64,000 bases of DNA from Actinoallomurus iriomotensis (GCF_030269445.1 NZ_BSTJ01000005.1:310001-374000); one strand, 5' to 3'. Shown: positions 26,910 through 36,657, numbered from the stretch's first letter. Translations and numbers: made by a program. Notes: generated by a model from the letters alone, not told the origin.

Positions 26910-28400
26910 ATGAGCACCCCCACGCCACCGGACACCACGGCCGGCAGCCGCAGACGCCGTCTCCTCGTCCTCGCGATCTGCTGCACCAGCATGATCGTCA
27001 CCGTCATGGACATCTCCATCGTCAACGTCGCACTCCCGGCGATCCGCGCCGACCTGCACGCCTCGACACCCGGCCTGCAGTGGACCGTCGACGCCTACAC
27101 CCTCGTTCTCGCCGGCTTCCTCGTCCTGGCCGGATCCGCCGCCGACCGGATCGGCCGCCGCCGCGTCTTCCAGCTCGGCCTGGCCGCCTTCGGGCTCGGC
27201 TCCCTCCTGTGCGGCCTGGCACCCGGCATCGGCTGGCTCATCGCCGCCCGCGCCCTGCAGGCCGCCGGCGGCACCATGCTCAACCCGGTCGCGATGGCGA
27301 TCGTCGCCACCACGTTCCCCGACCCCGCCGAACGGGTCCGGGCCATCGGCGTGTTCGGCTCGATGACCGGCCTGGCACTCGCACTGGGCCCCATCCTCGG
27401 CGGCGCCCTCGTCGACGGCCTCGGCTGGCACTCCATCTTCTGGATCAACGTGCCGATCGTGGCCGCCGCGATCACCGCCACCGCCCGGTACGTGCCCGAG
27501 TCCCGCGCCGCCCGCGCACGCCGGTTCGACCCGGTCGGCCAGACCCTGATGATCCTCGTGCTGGGCGGCGTCGTCTACGCGACCATCGAATCCCCGACGC
27601 GGGGCTGGACCTCACCGGTCATCCTTGCCCTGCTCACCGTCGCCGCCCTCGCCGCACTGGGCATCCTCGCCTACGAACCCCGCCGCGCCGACCCGCTCCT
27701 GGAACTGCGCCTGTTCCGCAGCGTCCCCTTCAGCGCCGCCATCGCGATGGCGCTGCTGGCGATGTGCGGGTTCGGCGCGTTCCTGTTCGTCACCACCCAG
27801 TACCTGCAGAACGTACGCGGCCTGCCGGCGCTGACCACCGGGCTGTGCCTGCTCCCCGTCGGCGCGCTCGTGCTGGTGCTGTCCCCGCTCACCGGCCGGC
27901 TGGTCGCCACCCGCGGCCCGCGCGTACCCCTCGTGATCGCCGGCGCGACCCTGGCCCTGGGCGGCGTCGCCTCACTCGGCCTGGGACCGGCCACCCCGCT
28001 GCCGGCCGTCCTCGCGGCCTACCTGCTGTTCGGCGTCTTCCTGGGCACCGTCAACCCGCCCATCACCAACACCGCGGTCTCCGGGATGCCCCGCTCGATG
28101 ACCGCGGTGGCCACCTCACTGGCCTCCGCCGGCCGCCAGACCGGCGTCACCCTGGGCGTCGCGATCGCCGGAACGGCCGTCGGACCGGCCCTGACCCGCG
28201 GCGGAACGGCCTACACCGGCGCCGAACACCGCGTGTGGTGGCTGATGCTCGGCCTCGGCGCCGGCATCCTCACCCTGGGACTGATCAGCACCGGACACCG
28301 CGCCCGGCACACCGCCACCCGGGCCGCGGCACTGTTCGACGGCGTCGACACCGGCCCGGCACACCACACCGCCGTCCCCGCCGCCGCCCCTGAGCGATAA
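26910..28400 (+). CDS. DHA2-family MFS drug efflux transporter
   Basis: A 496-residue transporter with about 14 hydrophobic helices. Family motifs are present: DISIVNVALPAI in helix 1, the loop-2/3 motif GSAADRIGRRRVFQLGL, and the antiporter motif region GLALALGPILGGALVDGLGW. These fit proton-coupled export of drugs or metabolites (EmrB/QacA type). The ATG at 26910 lacks a Shine-Dalgarno sequence and lies 8 bases after a MerR-type -10 element, so leaderless translation is likely. Control by a MerR regulator is inferred from the operator, which matches the one in front of the SDR/MerR pair at 42 kb. Its stop is in the same frame as the MutS-like gene downstream. Confidence 0.92.
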   Translation: MSTPTPPDTTAGSRRRRLLVLAICCTSMIVTVMDISIVNVALPAIRADLHASTPGLQWTVDAYTLVLAGFLVLAGSAADRIGRRRVFQLGLAAFGLGSLLCGLAPGIGWLIAARALQAAGGTMLNPVAMAIVATTFPDPAERVRAIGVFGSMTGLALALGPILGGALVDGLGWHSIFWINVPIVAAAITATARYVPESRAARARRFDPVGQTLMILVLGGVVYATIESPTRGWTSPVILALLTVAALAALGILAYEPRRADPLLELRLFRSVPFSAAIAMALLAMCGFGAFLFVTTQYLQNVRGLPALTTGLCLLPVGALVLVLSPLTGRLVATRGPRVPLVIAGATLALGGVASLGLGPATPLPAVLAAYLLFGVFLGTVNPPITNTAVSGMPRSMTAVATSLASAGRQTGVTLGVAIAGTAVGPALTRGGTAYTGAEHRVWWLMLGLGAGILTLGLISTGHRARHTATRAAALFDGVDTGPAHHTAVPAAAPER

Positions 28401-28460
28401 TCCCAATTCCATCGCGAAACCCGCCCCCGCGAAACCCGCCCCGGCGAAAGGCGAAAGACC

Positions 28461-29978
28461 ATACGCAGCCTCCTGTTCACCCACCACGAGACCCCGCCCG
28501 AGCCCGCACCGGAACACCTCCACGACCTGAACCTCGACCAGGTCATCGAGGCGATCGCCCGCGACCACCACGGCGCGAACCTGGAAACCTACTTCCACCG
28601 GCCGCTACGCGACCCCGCCCTCATCGCCTTCCGGCAGGACGTCTTCCAGGACCTGCAGGAACCCGAGCTGCACCAGGCCGCCGAACGGTTCACCACCGCG
28701 ATGGCCCGGACCCGCCGACGCCTCGAACTCATCCAGCGGATGAAACACCCCCCGCAGTCCAACCGCTGGTTCCTCGACATCGTCCTGGAGCACGAGACCA
28801 CCGTTCTGCGGCTCCTCGACGGGCTGCGCACCGCCACCGCGCGGGGCCTGCGGGCCCTGCGCGAGGACCTCGCCGCGCACACCGCCACCCCCCGGTTCAC
28901 CGAACCGGGGGAGCGGGCCCGGCGGCTACGCGACCGGCTCGCCCAGGTCCACTACGACCTGCTCCTACGCGGCGACACGATCACCATCGCCGCGCACGAC
29001 CCCACCGACCGGTTCGACTTCGCCGACCAGGTCCTGGCCGCGTTCGCCCGGTTCCGCACCGACCGGCCACCCGCCGAGCCGCCCGCCCCGTCACCGGAAC
29101 CGCCCACCGTCATGAGCCTGGACACCCTCGAAGCCGGCGTCCTGGACCTCGTGGCCGAACTGCACCCCGCCGTCTTCGCCGACCTCGCCGCCTTCCGTAC
29201 CGCCAACCCCGCCCTCATCGACGAGCGACTCACCCGGATCGACCGCGAGCTCCGCTTCTACCTCGGCTACCTGCGGTTCATCGCCCCCCTGCGCGAAACC
29301 GGACTGCCGTTCTGCCGGCCCGAGGTCTCCACCACCGAAAAAGGCATGCTCGCCCAGGACGCCTTCGACCTCGCGCTCGCCGCCGCACTCACCCGCACCG
29401 GCGGGCACGTCGTCGGCAACGACATCGAACTACGCGACGGCGAACGGATCCTGCTGGTCTCCGGACCCAACCAGGGCGGCAAGACGACCCTGGCCCGCAC
29501 CTTCGGCCAGCTCCACCACCTCGCCGCCCTCGGCTGCCCGGTCCCCGGACGCCAAGCCCGCCTCTTCCTGCCCGACCGGATCCTCACCCACTACCCGCGG
29601 ACCGAGACCGGCCGCACCGGCAAACTCGAAGAAGAACTCCTGCGGATGCGCCGGATCCTCGACCAGGCCACCCCCGACAGCGTCATCGTGCTCAACGAGA
29701 TCTTCACCTCCACCACCACCGAAGACGCCCGCGCCCTCAGCACCGCCGTGCTCACGGCCCTGTCCCGCCTCGACGCACCGTGCCTGTGGGTCAGCTTCCT
29801 CGACGAACTGTCCCGGCTCGACCCCAAGGCGGTGAGCGTGGTGAGCACCGTCACCGACGACGGCACCCGCACCTACAAACTCCTGCGCCGCGCCGCCGAC
29901 GGACACGCCCACGCCCTCGCCATCGCCGAGAAACACGGACTGACCTACGCCCGGCTCACCGCCCGGATCAGCCGATGA
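28461..29978 (+). CDS. MutS-like ATPase, copy A (probable ATA start)
   Basis: A 505-residue protein with a helical lever/core region and a C-terminal MutS domain V ATPase: Walker A GPNQGGKTTLAR near residue 335, then a helix RTGKLEEELLRMRRIL and the Walker B-like VIVLNEIFTSTTTEDA. It lacks the N-terminal mismatch-recognition domains of MutS. The homologous-looking N-terminus (RSLLFTHHETPPEP, NLDQVIEAIARDHHGANLE, YFHRPLRDPALIAFRQDVF) begins just after codon ATA at 28461; between the previous stop and this point the frame has no ATG, GTG, TTG or CTG. The first ATG, at 28701, would remove 80 conserved-looking residues. GAAAGG lies about 10 bases before the ATA. It overlaps copy B by ATGA. Confidence 0.8.
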   Translation: MRSLLFTHHETPPEPAPEHLHDLNLDQVIEAIARDHHGANLETYFHRPLRDPALIAFRQDVFQDLQEPELHQAAERFTTAMARTRRRLELIQRMKHPPQSNRWFLDIVLEHETTVLRLLDGLRTATARGLRALREDLAAHTATPRFTEPGERARRLRDRLAQVHYDLLLRGDTITIAAHDPTDRFDFADQVLAAFARFRTDRPPAEPPAPSPEPPTVMSLDTLEAGVLDLVAELHPAVFADLAAFRTANPALIDERLTRIDRELRFYLGYLRFIAPLRETGLPFCRPEVSTTEKGMLAQDAFDLALAAALTRTGGHVVGNDIELRDGERILLVSGPNQGGKTTLARTFGQLHHLAALGCPVPGRQARLFLPDRILTHYPRTETGRTGKLEEELLRMRRILDQATPDSVIVLNEIFTSTTTEDARALSTAVLTALSRLDAPCLWVSFLDELSRLDPKAVSVVSTVTDDGTRTYKLLRRAADGHAHALAIAEKHGLTYARLTARISR

Positions 29979-31483
29979 GACCACGGCTGATGTTCCCCGA
30001 CGCCGACTTCGCACCGGCCGCCGACACCGCGCCCCTTCACGACCTCATCGAAGACCTGGAACTGCCCGGCCTGTGGGCCGGCATGGCACGCGGCGACGGC
30101 CGACTCGCCCTGATCGCCCGGACCGCGACCCTGACCCCGCTGACCAACCCGGCCGCCATCGCCCACCGCCAGGACGTGCTCGGCGACTGCCTCCGCGACC
30201 CCGCGGCCGCCCGCGCCCTGTACGACCTGGCCGACGCGGCGGACACCGCCGGACAGGCCGGCACCCGCGCCGGCGCCAGGAACCCCGAGGTGCTCCTCAA
30301 CCGGTCACTGCGCACCCTGGAACTGCTCTGCGGCCACCTGCGGACGCTCAACGCGTTCACCGCCGCCCACGCACCACGGTTCCGCTCGGCCGCCTTCACC
30401 CGCCTGTTCGAAACGATCCGCGACCAGCTCACCGACGACTACCTCACCGAACTCGAGGCGCTCGTGCGCCGGATCGACTTCGACCACGGCGTCATCGCCA
30501 CCGCCCACCTCGGCGACGGCAACGGCAGCACCGGCTTCCGCCTGCGGGAACCACCCGCCAAAGGCCGCGGCTCCGCCACCTGGCGACGCCTCAAACGGTC
30601 CCGCCTCACCTACACCATCCCCGGCTACGACGACGACTGGCGCGTCCTGACCTCCTTCCGCGGCCGCGTCCTCAAAGTGATCGCCGACGCCGCGACCGAA
30701 GCCGCGAACGACGTCCGCGGCTTCTTCACCGCCCTACGCGACGAACTCGGCTTCTACATCGGCTGCCTCAACCTCGCCGAGACACTCACCGACCGCGGAC
30801 TGCCGATCTGCCTGCCCACACCCCGCCCACCCGCCGACCACGCCCTCACCGCCCAGGACCTGTACGACCCCTGCCTCGCCCTGCGACACCACGGACCCGT
30901 CACCGGCAACGACATCACCGCCGACGAAACCGACCTCATCGTCATCACCGGCGCGAACGGGGGCGGCAAGACCACCTTCCTGCGCGGCGTCGGCATCGCC
31001 CACCTGATGATGCAAAGCGGAATGTTCGTCACCGCCCGCGCCCTCACCGCCTCGATCACCGGCCGCGTCCACACCCACTTCCGGCGCGAAGAGGACCAGA
31101 CGATGTCCAGCGGCAAACTCGAAGAGGAACTCATCCGCATGAGCGCCATCGCCGACGCCCTCCACCCCGGCGACCTGGTCCTGTGCAACGAGTCGTTCAT
31201 GTCCACCAACGAACGCGAAGGCTCCACCATCGCCGCCGAGATCGTACGGGCCCTCACCGACCTGGGCATCCGCGTCGTCTTCGTGACCCACCTGTACGAC
31301 TTCGCCCACCGGATGCGCACCGACCGGCCCGCGCGCAGCCTGTTCCTCGGCGCCGCACGCGGCCAGGACGGCGAACGCCCGTTCCGCCTCATCCCGGGAG
31401 TACCCTCACCCACCGCCCACGCCGCCGACCTGTACGCCCGCGTCTTCGGCGAACCACTGAACCCGCCCGCCGAAGACACCTGA
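29975..31483 (+). CDS. MutS-like ATPase, copy B
   Basis: A 502-residue paralogue of the upstream gene. It begins MRPRLMFPDADFAPA, a start typical of a poorly studied group of MutS-domain proteins in actinomycetes. A lever/core region with long helices leads to domain V: Walker A GANGGGKTTFLR near residue 326, SSGKLEEELIRMSAIAD, Walker B-like LVLCNESFMSTNEREGS and a final VVFVTHLYDFA. No clamp-binding or mismatch-recognition Phe-x-Glu domain is present. The start overlaps the stop of copy A (ATGA), so the two are made together, perhaps as a heterodimer; that would parallel MutS/MSH dimers but is inference. Confidence 0.88.
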   Translation: MRPRLMFPDADFAPAADTAPLHDLIEDLELPGLWAGMARGDGRLALIARTATLTPLTNPAAIAHRQDVLGDCLRDPAAARALYDLADAADTAGQAGTRAGARNPEVLLNRSLRTLELLCGHLRTLNAFTAAHAPRFRSAAFTRLFETIRDQLTDDYLTELEALVRRIDFDHGVIATAHLGDGNGSTGFRLREPPAKGRGSATWRRLKRSRLTYTIPGYDDDWRVLTSFRGRVLKVIADAATEAANDVRGFFTALRDELGFYIGCLNLAETLTDRGLPICLPTPRPPADHALTAQDLYDPCLALRHHGPVTGNDITADETDLIVITGANGGGKTTFLRGVGIAHLMMQSGMFVTARALTASITGRVHTHFRREEDQTMSSGKLEEELIRMSAIADALHPGDLVLCNESFMSTNEREGSTIAAEIVRALTDLGIRVVFVTHLYDFAHRMRTDRPARSLFLGAARGQDGERPFRLIPGVPSPTAHAADLYARVFGEPLNPPAEDT

Positions 31484-31487
31484 ACGC

Positions 31488-33104
31488 TCAGGCCAGCACC
31501 GCGAGCTCCCCGGCGCCGATCCGCTCCCGCAACACGAACTTCTGCACCTTGCCCATCGCATTGGCCGGAATGGCGTCCGCGACATACCAGTGACGCGGCG
31601 TCTTGTGCGGAGCCAGCACCGCCCGCAGATGAGCGTGCAGCTCCGCGGCCGCCGGCACCGGCCCGGCCGGCACGATCACCGCGGCGACCTGCTCACCCCA
31701 CTCCGGATCGGGCACCCCCAGAACCGCCGCGCCCGCCACACCCGGATGACCGGCCAACACCAACTCGATCTCCCGCGGATAGATGTTCTCCCCACCACGA
31801 ATGATCATGTCTTTGAGACGGCCCGTGACACGCAGGAAACCACGCCCGTCCATGACCCCCAGATCACCGGTCCGCAGCCACCCGTCCGCGTCGACCACCG
31901 CCGCGGTCGCCTCCGGCATCGCGAAATACCCGTGCATCACCTGATAGCCGCGCGCCAGGATCTCGCCCTCCACACCGACCGGCAGCACCGCCCCCGCCCC
32001 ATCGACGATCTTCACCTCCGCCTGCCACAACGGCCGCCCCGTCGTCTCCCGCCGATCCGCGACCCCGTCATCCGTACCGGTCTGCGCCAGGATCGGACTC
32101 AGCTCCGTCTGCCCGTACACCGTCGTGAACCGCGCACCGAACCGCCGCTCCGCGGCCTCCACCAACGCCGCCGGCACCGCGTCCCCACCCGACGCCAGAA
32201 TCCGGCACCCACTCAGGTCGAACCCATCAAAACCCGGATACGCCAGCAGCGCCGAATACATCGCCGGCACCCCCGCGAACAGATCCGCCCGCCACTCCTG
32301 CAAAGCCCCCAGCACCAGCTCGGGCACGAACGACTGGACGAGCACCAGCGTGCCCCCGAACGAGGCGGTCCCCAGCACCGACAACCCGCACCCCGCCGTA
32401 TGGAACAGCGGCAGAGCCGTCGCCCACACCCCACCCCGCGGAAAACCCGCACGCGCCAGGACATACGACGCGTTCGTCACCATCCCGCGATGGTGCAGCA
32501 CCGCGCCCTTGGGAAAACCCGTCGTCCCCGAGGTGTACTGAATCTGCATCGGATCCCCGGGCCGCACCCGTGGCAACTGCCGCGCCGCGGTACCCCGGAT
32601 GTGCTCCGCCCACCCGGTGAGACTCACCGTCTCCCGCAGATCCGGCAGCCGGTCACGCACCCCCGCCACGATCGCCGCCATGTCCGTGCCACGGAACGCG
32701 TCGACATGCACGACCCCCACACTGCGCGACTGACGCAGCACATACTCCAGCTCCGCCTCACGCAACGCCGGATTCGCCGTCACCAGCACGACCCCCGCCA
32801 GCGCCGCGCCATACTGCAGGATCACCCACTCCGGCACATTCGGCGCCCACACCGCGACATGCTCACCAGGGGAGAACCGGCTGCCCAGCCACGCCGCCGC
32901 CCGCTCGGCGTCCGCGAGCAACTCCCCGTACGTCCACCGGCGATCCGTACGCGCCGCACCCGTCAGCGCCGACCCCGCCGGAGCCACCTCGACGAGCGCC
33001 ACGCGACCCGGATCCGCGGCCGCCACCCGCCGCAGCAGCTCACCCGCGGTCAACTCCAGCACCGGCCGCGACGTGTCGGCCGCCCAGTACGACTCGGTGA
33101 TCAC
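31488..33104 (-). CDS. Acyl-CoA synthetase (AMP-forming)
   Basis: A 538-residue adenylate-forming CoA ligase. The P-loop is YTSGTTGFPKGA, the aromatic/adenine motif is TTVYGQTELSP, the hinge region is GWLRTGDLGVMDGRGFLRVTG with RLKDMIIRGGENIYP, and the catalytic Lys is in MGKVQKFVL near the C-terminus. The family activates fatty or aromatic acids to CoA thioesters through acyl-AMP. It follows the enoyl-CoA hydratase gene with a 4-bp ATGA overlap, so the pair probably acts in one acid-degradation pathway. The exact substrate cannot be read from sequence. Confidence 0.93.
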   Translation of the reverse strand: MITESYWAADTSRPVLELTAGELLRRVAAADPGRVALVEVAPAGSALTGAARTDRRWTYGELLADAERAAAWLGSRFSPGEHVAVWAPNVPEWVILQYGAALAGVVLVTANPALREAELEYVLRQSRSVGVVHVDAFRGTDMAAIVAGVRDRLPDLRETVSLTGWAEHIRGTAARQLPRVRPGDPMQIQYTSGTTGFPKGAVLHHRGMVTNASYVLARAGFPRGGVWATALPLFHTAGCGLSVLGTASFGGTLVLVQSFVPELVLGALQEWRADLFAGVPAMYSALLAYPGFDGFDLSGCRILASGGDAVPAALVEAAERRFGARFTTVYGQTELSPILAQTGTDDGVADRRETTGRPLWQAEVKIVDGAGAVLPVGVEGEILARGYQVMHGYFAMPEATAAVVDADGWLRTGDLGVMDGRGFLRVTGRLKDMIIRGGENIYPREIELVLAGHPGVAGAAVLGVPDPEWGEQVAAVIVPAGPVPAAAELHAHLRAVLAPHKTPRHWYVADAIPANAMGKVQKFVLRERIGAGELAVLA

Positions 33105-33970
33105 CGCGGATCCTCCAGATCACGCGCGGACGGCACCGGCCCGCCACCCTCGGGAATCCACCGGCCCGAGTCACGCCACCGGACCGCCTCGTGAAAACCG
33201 TGCTCGGCCGCGAACCGCTGGAACCAGCGACCCTCAGGGGAGTGACGGGCGATACCGTCGAACAGCGTCGCCAGAATCTGAGTGCCCTGCAGCCCCATGT
33301 TGTCGTACGCCTGATTGATCATGAGCTTCTGCATGACCAGCTGATTGACCGGCACACCGGCGATCCGATCGGCCAGCGCCTCCACCCGCTCACCCAGCCG
33401 CTCAGCCGGCACCGACTCCAGCACCAGCCCCCACTCCGCGGCCTGCCGGCCATCGATCGTGTCACCCGTCAGCAACATCCGCTTGGCCCGCTCGGCACCC
33501 AGCCGGTACACCCACATCGCCGTCGTCGGACACCCCCACACCCGCGACGGCATGTACCCGATCCGGGCGTCATCGGCCATCACCACCATGTCGCACGACA
33601 AGGCGATGTCACTGCCGCCCGCCACCGCGTACCCGTGCACCTGCGCGATCGTCGGCTTCAACGAACGCCACAACGAGAAGTACTCATCGGTATGACGCTT
33701 CATCATCCGGTAGTCCCTGACCGGATCCCAGGCCTCACCCTGCGCCCCGGCACCGCCCTCGGCATAGTCCTTCAGGTCATAACCGGAACAGAACGCGCGA
33801 CCGGCACCCCGCACGATGATGACGTGCACCTCCGGATCCTCATCGGCGCGCTCCACCGCACGCGGCAGCGCACGGGCGAGCTCATCGTCGATCGCGTTGA
33901 GCCGGTCGGGACGATTGAGGGTCAGGTACGCCTTGCGGTCCTTCGTCTCATAACGGACGGTGTCGCTCAC
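33101..33970 (-). CDS. Enoyl-CoA hydratase/isomerase (crotonase family)
   Basis: A 289-residue crotonase-fold protein. The oxyanion-hole segments are GAGRAFCSGYDLKDY and YAVAGGSDIALSCDMVV; a Glu or Asp for hydration is not clearly placed, so isomerase, hydrolase or hydratase are all possible. A C-terminal segment GLQGTQILATLFDGIARHSPEG is longer than in the shortest crotonases. It is the first gene of the operon with the CoA ligase, and its ATG (MSDTVRYETKD) is preceded by GGGAGC. A catabolic role with the ligase is inferred. Confidence 0.92.
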   Translation of the reverse strand: MSDTVRYETKDRKAYLTLNRPDRLNAIDDELARALPRAVERADEDPEVHVIIVRGAGRAFCSGYDLKDYAEGGAGAQGEAWDPVRDYRMMKRHTDEYFSLWRSLKPTIAQVHGYAVAGGSDIALSCDMVVMADDARIGYMPSRVWGCPTTAMWVYRLGAERAKRMLLTGDTIDGRQAAEWGLVLESVPAERLGERVEALADRIAGVPVNQLVMQKLMINQAYDNMGLQGTQILATLFDGIARHSPEGRWFQRFAAEHGFHEAVRWRDSGRWIPEGGGPVPSARDLEDPR

Positions 33971-34056
33971 GGGCTCCCTTTATTCGATTAGCGTCGTACG
34001 GGTACGGCGTCAGAGCGGGCGGACACGGAGATTATGCGCCATCCACCCCGCGCCGA

Positions 34057-35352
34057 TCAGCGGGCCACCGCCGCCGACGCCGGCAACGCGTACATCTCCA
34101 CCGTCAACCCGACGAACGCCACAGCCGCCCCCACCCGGTACGCGGCGAACCCACCCGTCTTACGCAACACCACGGCATACACCGGCGTGGTCTCGTAACT
34201 GTGCCCGACGACCGTCACCGACCGGGCCGCCCCCGCCAGATCGACCGCCGCGCGGGGAAGAGAGAAACGCTCATGGTCGGCCACCGTGGCGTCGAACACA
34301 TCCTCCACCGGCGACGCCGCGGCACGATCCGCCGTCGCCAACGGCACCGCACCAGACGGCATCCGCACCCTCCACGCGGCCGGATCGTAGACCGCGCCGT
34401 CCGTCAGATAACTCCACCGCACCCCGCCGATCGACCAGCGCCCCTCACGGGAACCGACCGTGGCCGCCCGCAGATCCACCACCGACACACCATGACGACC
34501 CAGAACCCGCAGCGTACGACCACCACCACCCGCCGGCCGCACCTCCAAAGCCGTGTCCGGATCCAGCCCGAACACACGCCGATGCCCCGTGTCGGCCGCC
34601 AGACGCACCGCACGCCCCAGCCGCCCGTTCGCGGAGAAATGAGTGTCGATCAGACCATCGGTGAACAAGCCAAAGCCACCCGCGGGCAGATCCGCCAGCA
34701 CCCGATCGTCATCGAAATAGCCGACACGGCTCCCATCACGCAGCCCCTGATAACTGGCCCCACCGGTGACCATGTCCGGCCCCGACTGGATCTGCGCGCC
34801 GGCACTGCTGCCCGCGACCAGCGCACCCTGCGCGTACCGGGCCCGGATCGTGGCCATCAACCGCGTGTCGGTGTGCGCGGCACCGTGCAGCAACGTCGTG
34901 ACCAGCCGATACTGATCACCACCGCCGAAGACGAACCCGGTCATCGAGGCGGCCTGCGCGGCGACCTCACGACTGTCGGCCGCCTTCGGATGATCCAGAT
35001 CGACGGGGATCCACTGCACCGACCCCGCACCGTACCTCTTGAGGATGTCGACGTAGAAACGACCGTTGGTGACGCTGTTGGCCGCGCCGAGCCGGCCGGC
35101 CTGCGGGTCCTGACTCGGCGGAAGGGACGCCGCGGTGATCACACCGATACGGGCATGCGCGCCGCCCGCGTCCTGGACGATCCGCCGGTAGATCTCGGCG
35201 TTGTCATCCGACAACGCCCCACCGACCATGATCAAGGTGCCGTGCGGCGCGACGCTCGGACGCGGCGCCGCGGTGGTGCCGGACGCGGGGGAGGTGGTGG
35301 TCATCGTCGCCGCCAGAACGGTAGCCGCGGACAACATCAGCAGTCGTTTCAT
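34057..35352 (-). CDS. Secreted cyanophycinase-like peptidase (S51 family)
   Basis: A 431-residue exported protein. The start at 35352 gives MKRLLMLSAATVLAA, a clear Sec signal peptide ending near the Thr/Ala-rich stretch; an ATG 4 codons upstream is an alternative. The S51 fold follows: GTLIMVGGALSDDNAE, an ITAAS strand, FVFGGGDQYRL and the nucleophile elbow VAGSSAGAQI, with GLIDTHFSANGRLGR in the C-terminal part of the core. A further 150 residues of beta-rich sequence follow. Cyanophycinases cut arginine-aspartate polymer; outside the cell this would be scavenging. Without a search the substrate stays uncertain. Confidence 0.85.
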   Translation of the reverse strand: MKRLLMLSAATVLAATMTTTSPASGTTAAPRPSVAPHGTLIMVGGALSDDNAEIYRRIVQDAGGAHARIGVITAASLPPSQDPQAGRLGAANSVTNGRFYVDILKRYGAGSVQWIPVDLDHPKAADSREVAAQAASMTGFVFGGGDQYRLVTTLLHGAAHTDTRLMATIRARYAQGALVAGSSAGAQIQSGPDMVTGGASYQGLRDGSRVGYFDDDRVLADLPAGGFGLFTDGLIDTHFSANGRLGRAVRLAADTGHRRVFGLDPDTALEVRPAGGGGRTLRVLGRHGVSVVDLRAATVGSREGRWSIGGVRWSYLTDGAVYDPAAWRVRMPSGAVPLATADRAAASPVEDVFDATVADHERFSLPRAAVDLAGAARSVTVVGHSYETTPVYAVVLRKTGGFAAYRVGAAVAFVGLTVEMYALPASAAVAR

Positions 35353-35547
35353 CAGGGGTCTCATCCGGGATGTGCGGCCGAAGCCGACCGGTGTCATTGG
35401 ACCATTGACACGGCACTGCGGGCGGGGTCGTCACCGTCAGGTACGCGTATCCACCGGCCGCGGCAACGTCGCCGCGCGGTGAGGCGAGCTTCAGCCTACC
35501 CGCGAAAAACGACATAAGCGCAGGTCAGAACACGTGTTGCGCACTCT

Positions 35548-35563
35548 GCCACAGCGATGTGGC
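35548..35563. terminator. Possible small hairpin after the recombinase gene
   Basis: A 6-bp stem GCCACA/TGTGGC with loop GCGA lies about 55 bases beyond the recombinase stop, in the 267-base gap before the cyanophycinase-like gene. The stem is short and without a T-run. Confidence 0.25.
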
Positions 35564-35619
35564 GCACGCTCACCGGCACCTATCGTGCTCTGCCGTCACA
35601 GGCGCCCGCCGAGCGCGAC

Positions 35620-36615
35620 TCACGACGACGCGGCGTCCGGGGGAGAGGAGCTCAACAACGACTCCAGCACCCCGTACGCCGGACTCGAACCCGCCGCCAT
35701 CCGCAACTCACGCGCCGTCGACTCCACATAGTGCTGACCCGTCGCGATCGACGAATGCCCCAGCAGCTCCTTCAACTCATGCGCCGACGCGCCGTTCTCC
35801 GCCAGCCGCGTCGCGAACTCATGCCGCAGCGTATGCACCAACGCACCACGCGACACCCGATCATGCACGCCCGCGTACCGGTAACACTGCGCCACCAGAT
35901 ACTGCAGACCACCGCGCCGCAACGGCCGATTCTTCGTATCGACCAGCAGGGGAGCGCTCAACGGAAGACCCGACAGCCCGAACCGCTCCATCCGCGACAG
36001 CAGATACGCATCCACCAGCCGCTCCAACGGCCCCTCCACCGGCACACTCCGCGTCTTACCGCCCTTACCGGTCAACCGCACCCGGCGATCACCGGGGGAG
36101 CCACCGAACGACCCCAGCGTCACCCCCAGCATCTCCGCCGAACGAGCCCCCGTCACCAGCGGAAACGCCAACGCCACCAGATCCCGTTCCACCCACGGAT
36201 CCCGCGCCTCCCGCGCGCCCGCCGCGATCCGCTCCAGCAGCGTCCGCGCCGTCCCATCACCCTGAAACGGCTTCGGCGCCTTCGACGGCGCCTTCGGATG
36301 CGGCACCGCCGCCATCGGATTGCCCTCCACCAGCTCCTCGGCGACCGCGAAATTCATGAACCGGTTCCACGCCGACCACGCCCGCAGAATGCTCGCCGCC
36401 GCATGATCATCGGCGAACTCCGCGAACGCCGCACGCAACACCCGGCCCGACAACCGATCCACCCGAAGCTCCGCCGGCGGAACATCGCACAACCGCGCCG
36501 CGATCCCACCGATGATCCGCAGATCACTGTCATAACCGGCCAGCGTGCCCGCCGCCGGCTTCGCCGGCCGCAACGACAAGAAGAACTCCGCCTTCGCGTC
36601 CACGAACAACGTCAC
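35620..36615 (-). CDS. Tyrosine recombinase/integrase
   Basis: A 331-residue site-specific recombinase. The N-terminal SAM-like core-binding domain (ETLAGYDSDL-type helices, WSAWNRFMNFAVAEELV) is followed by the catalytic domain: Arg I in VTGARSAEMLGV, beta-hairpin Lys in LTGKGGKTRSVPV, HTLRHEFATRLAENGA, and LLGHSSIATGQHYVES with the nucleophile Tyr. The GTG at 36615 has GGGAGG 6 bases upstream and is chosen over an upstream ATG lacking a site. Length and motifs fit XerC/D-like or integrative-element integrases. No tRNA gene or clear attachment site adjoins it, but a repeat related to one at 37.6 kb lies just upstream. Confidence 0.9.
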   Translation of the reverse strand: MTLFVDAKAEFFLSLRPAKPAAGTLAGYDSDLRIIGGIAARLCDVPPAELRVDRLSGRVLRAAFAEFADDHAAASILRAWSAWNRFMNFAVAEELVEGNPMAAVPHPKAPSKAPKPFQGDGTARTLLERIAAGAREARDPWVERDLVALAFPLVTGARSAEMLGVTLGSFGGSPGDRRVRLTGKGGKTRSVPVEGPLERLVDAYLLSRMERFGLSGLPLSAPLLVDTKNRPLRRGGLQYLVAQCYRYAGVHDRVSRGALVHTLRHEFATRLAENGASAHELKELLGHSSIATGQHYVESTARELRMAAGSSPAYGVLESLLSSSPPDAASS

Positions 36616-36657
36616 CGGCCACCTCCCACACCGCCCAGGGGACGCCCAAACCACTGT

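Noticed and set aside
35680-35720. A T-arm-like sequence (GGGTTCGAGTCCG on the minus strand) suggesting a tRNA or attachment site
   Set aside because: It is inside the recombinase coding sequence, the T stem does not pair properly and no other tRNA arm is visible.
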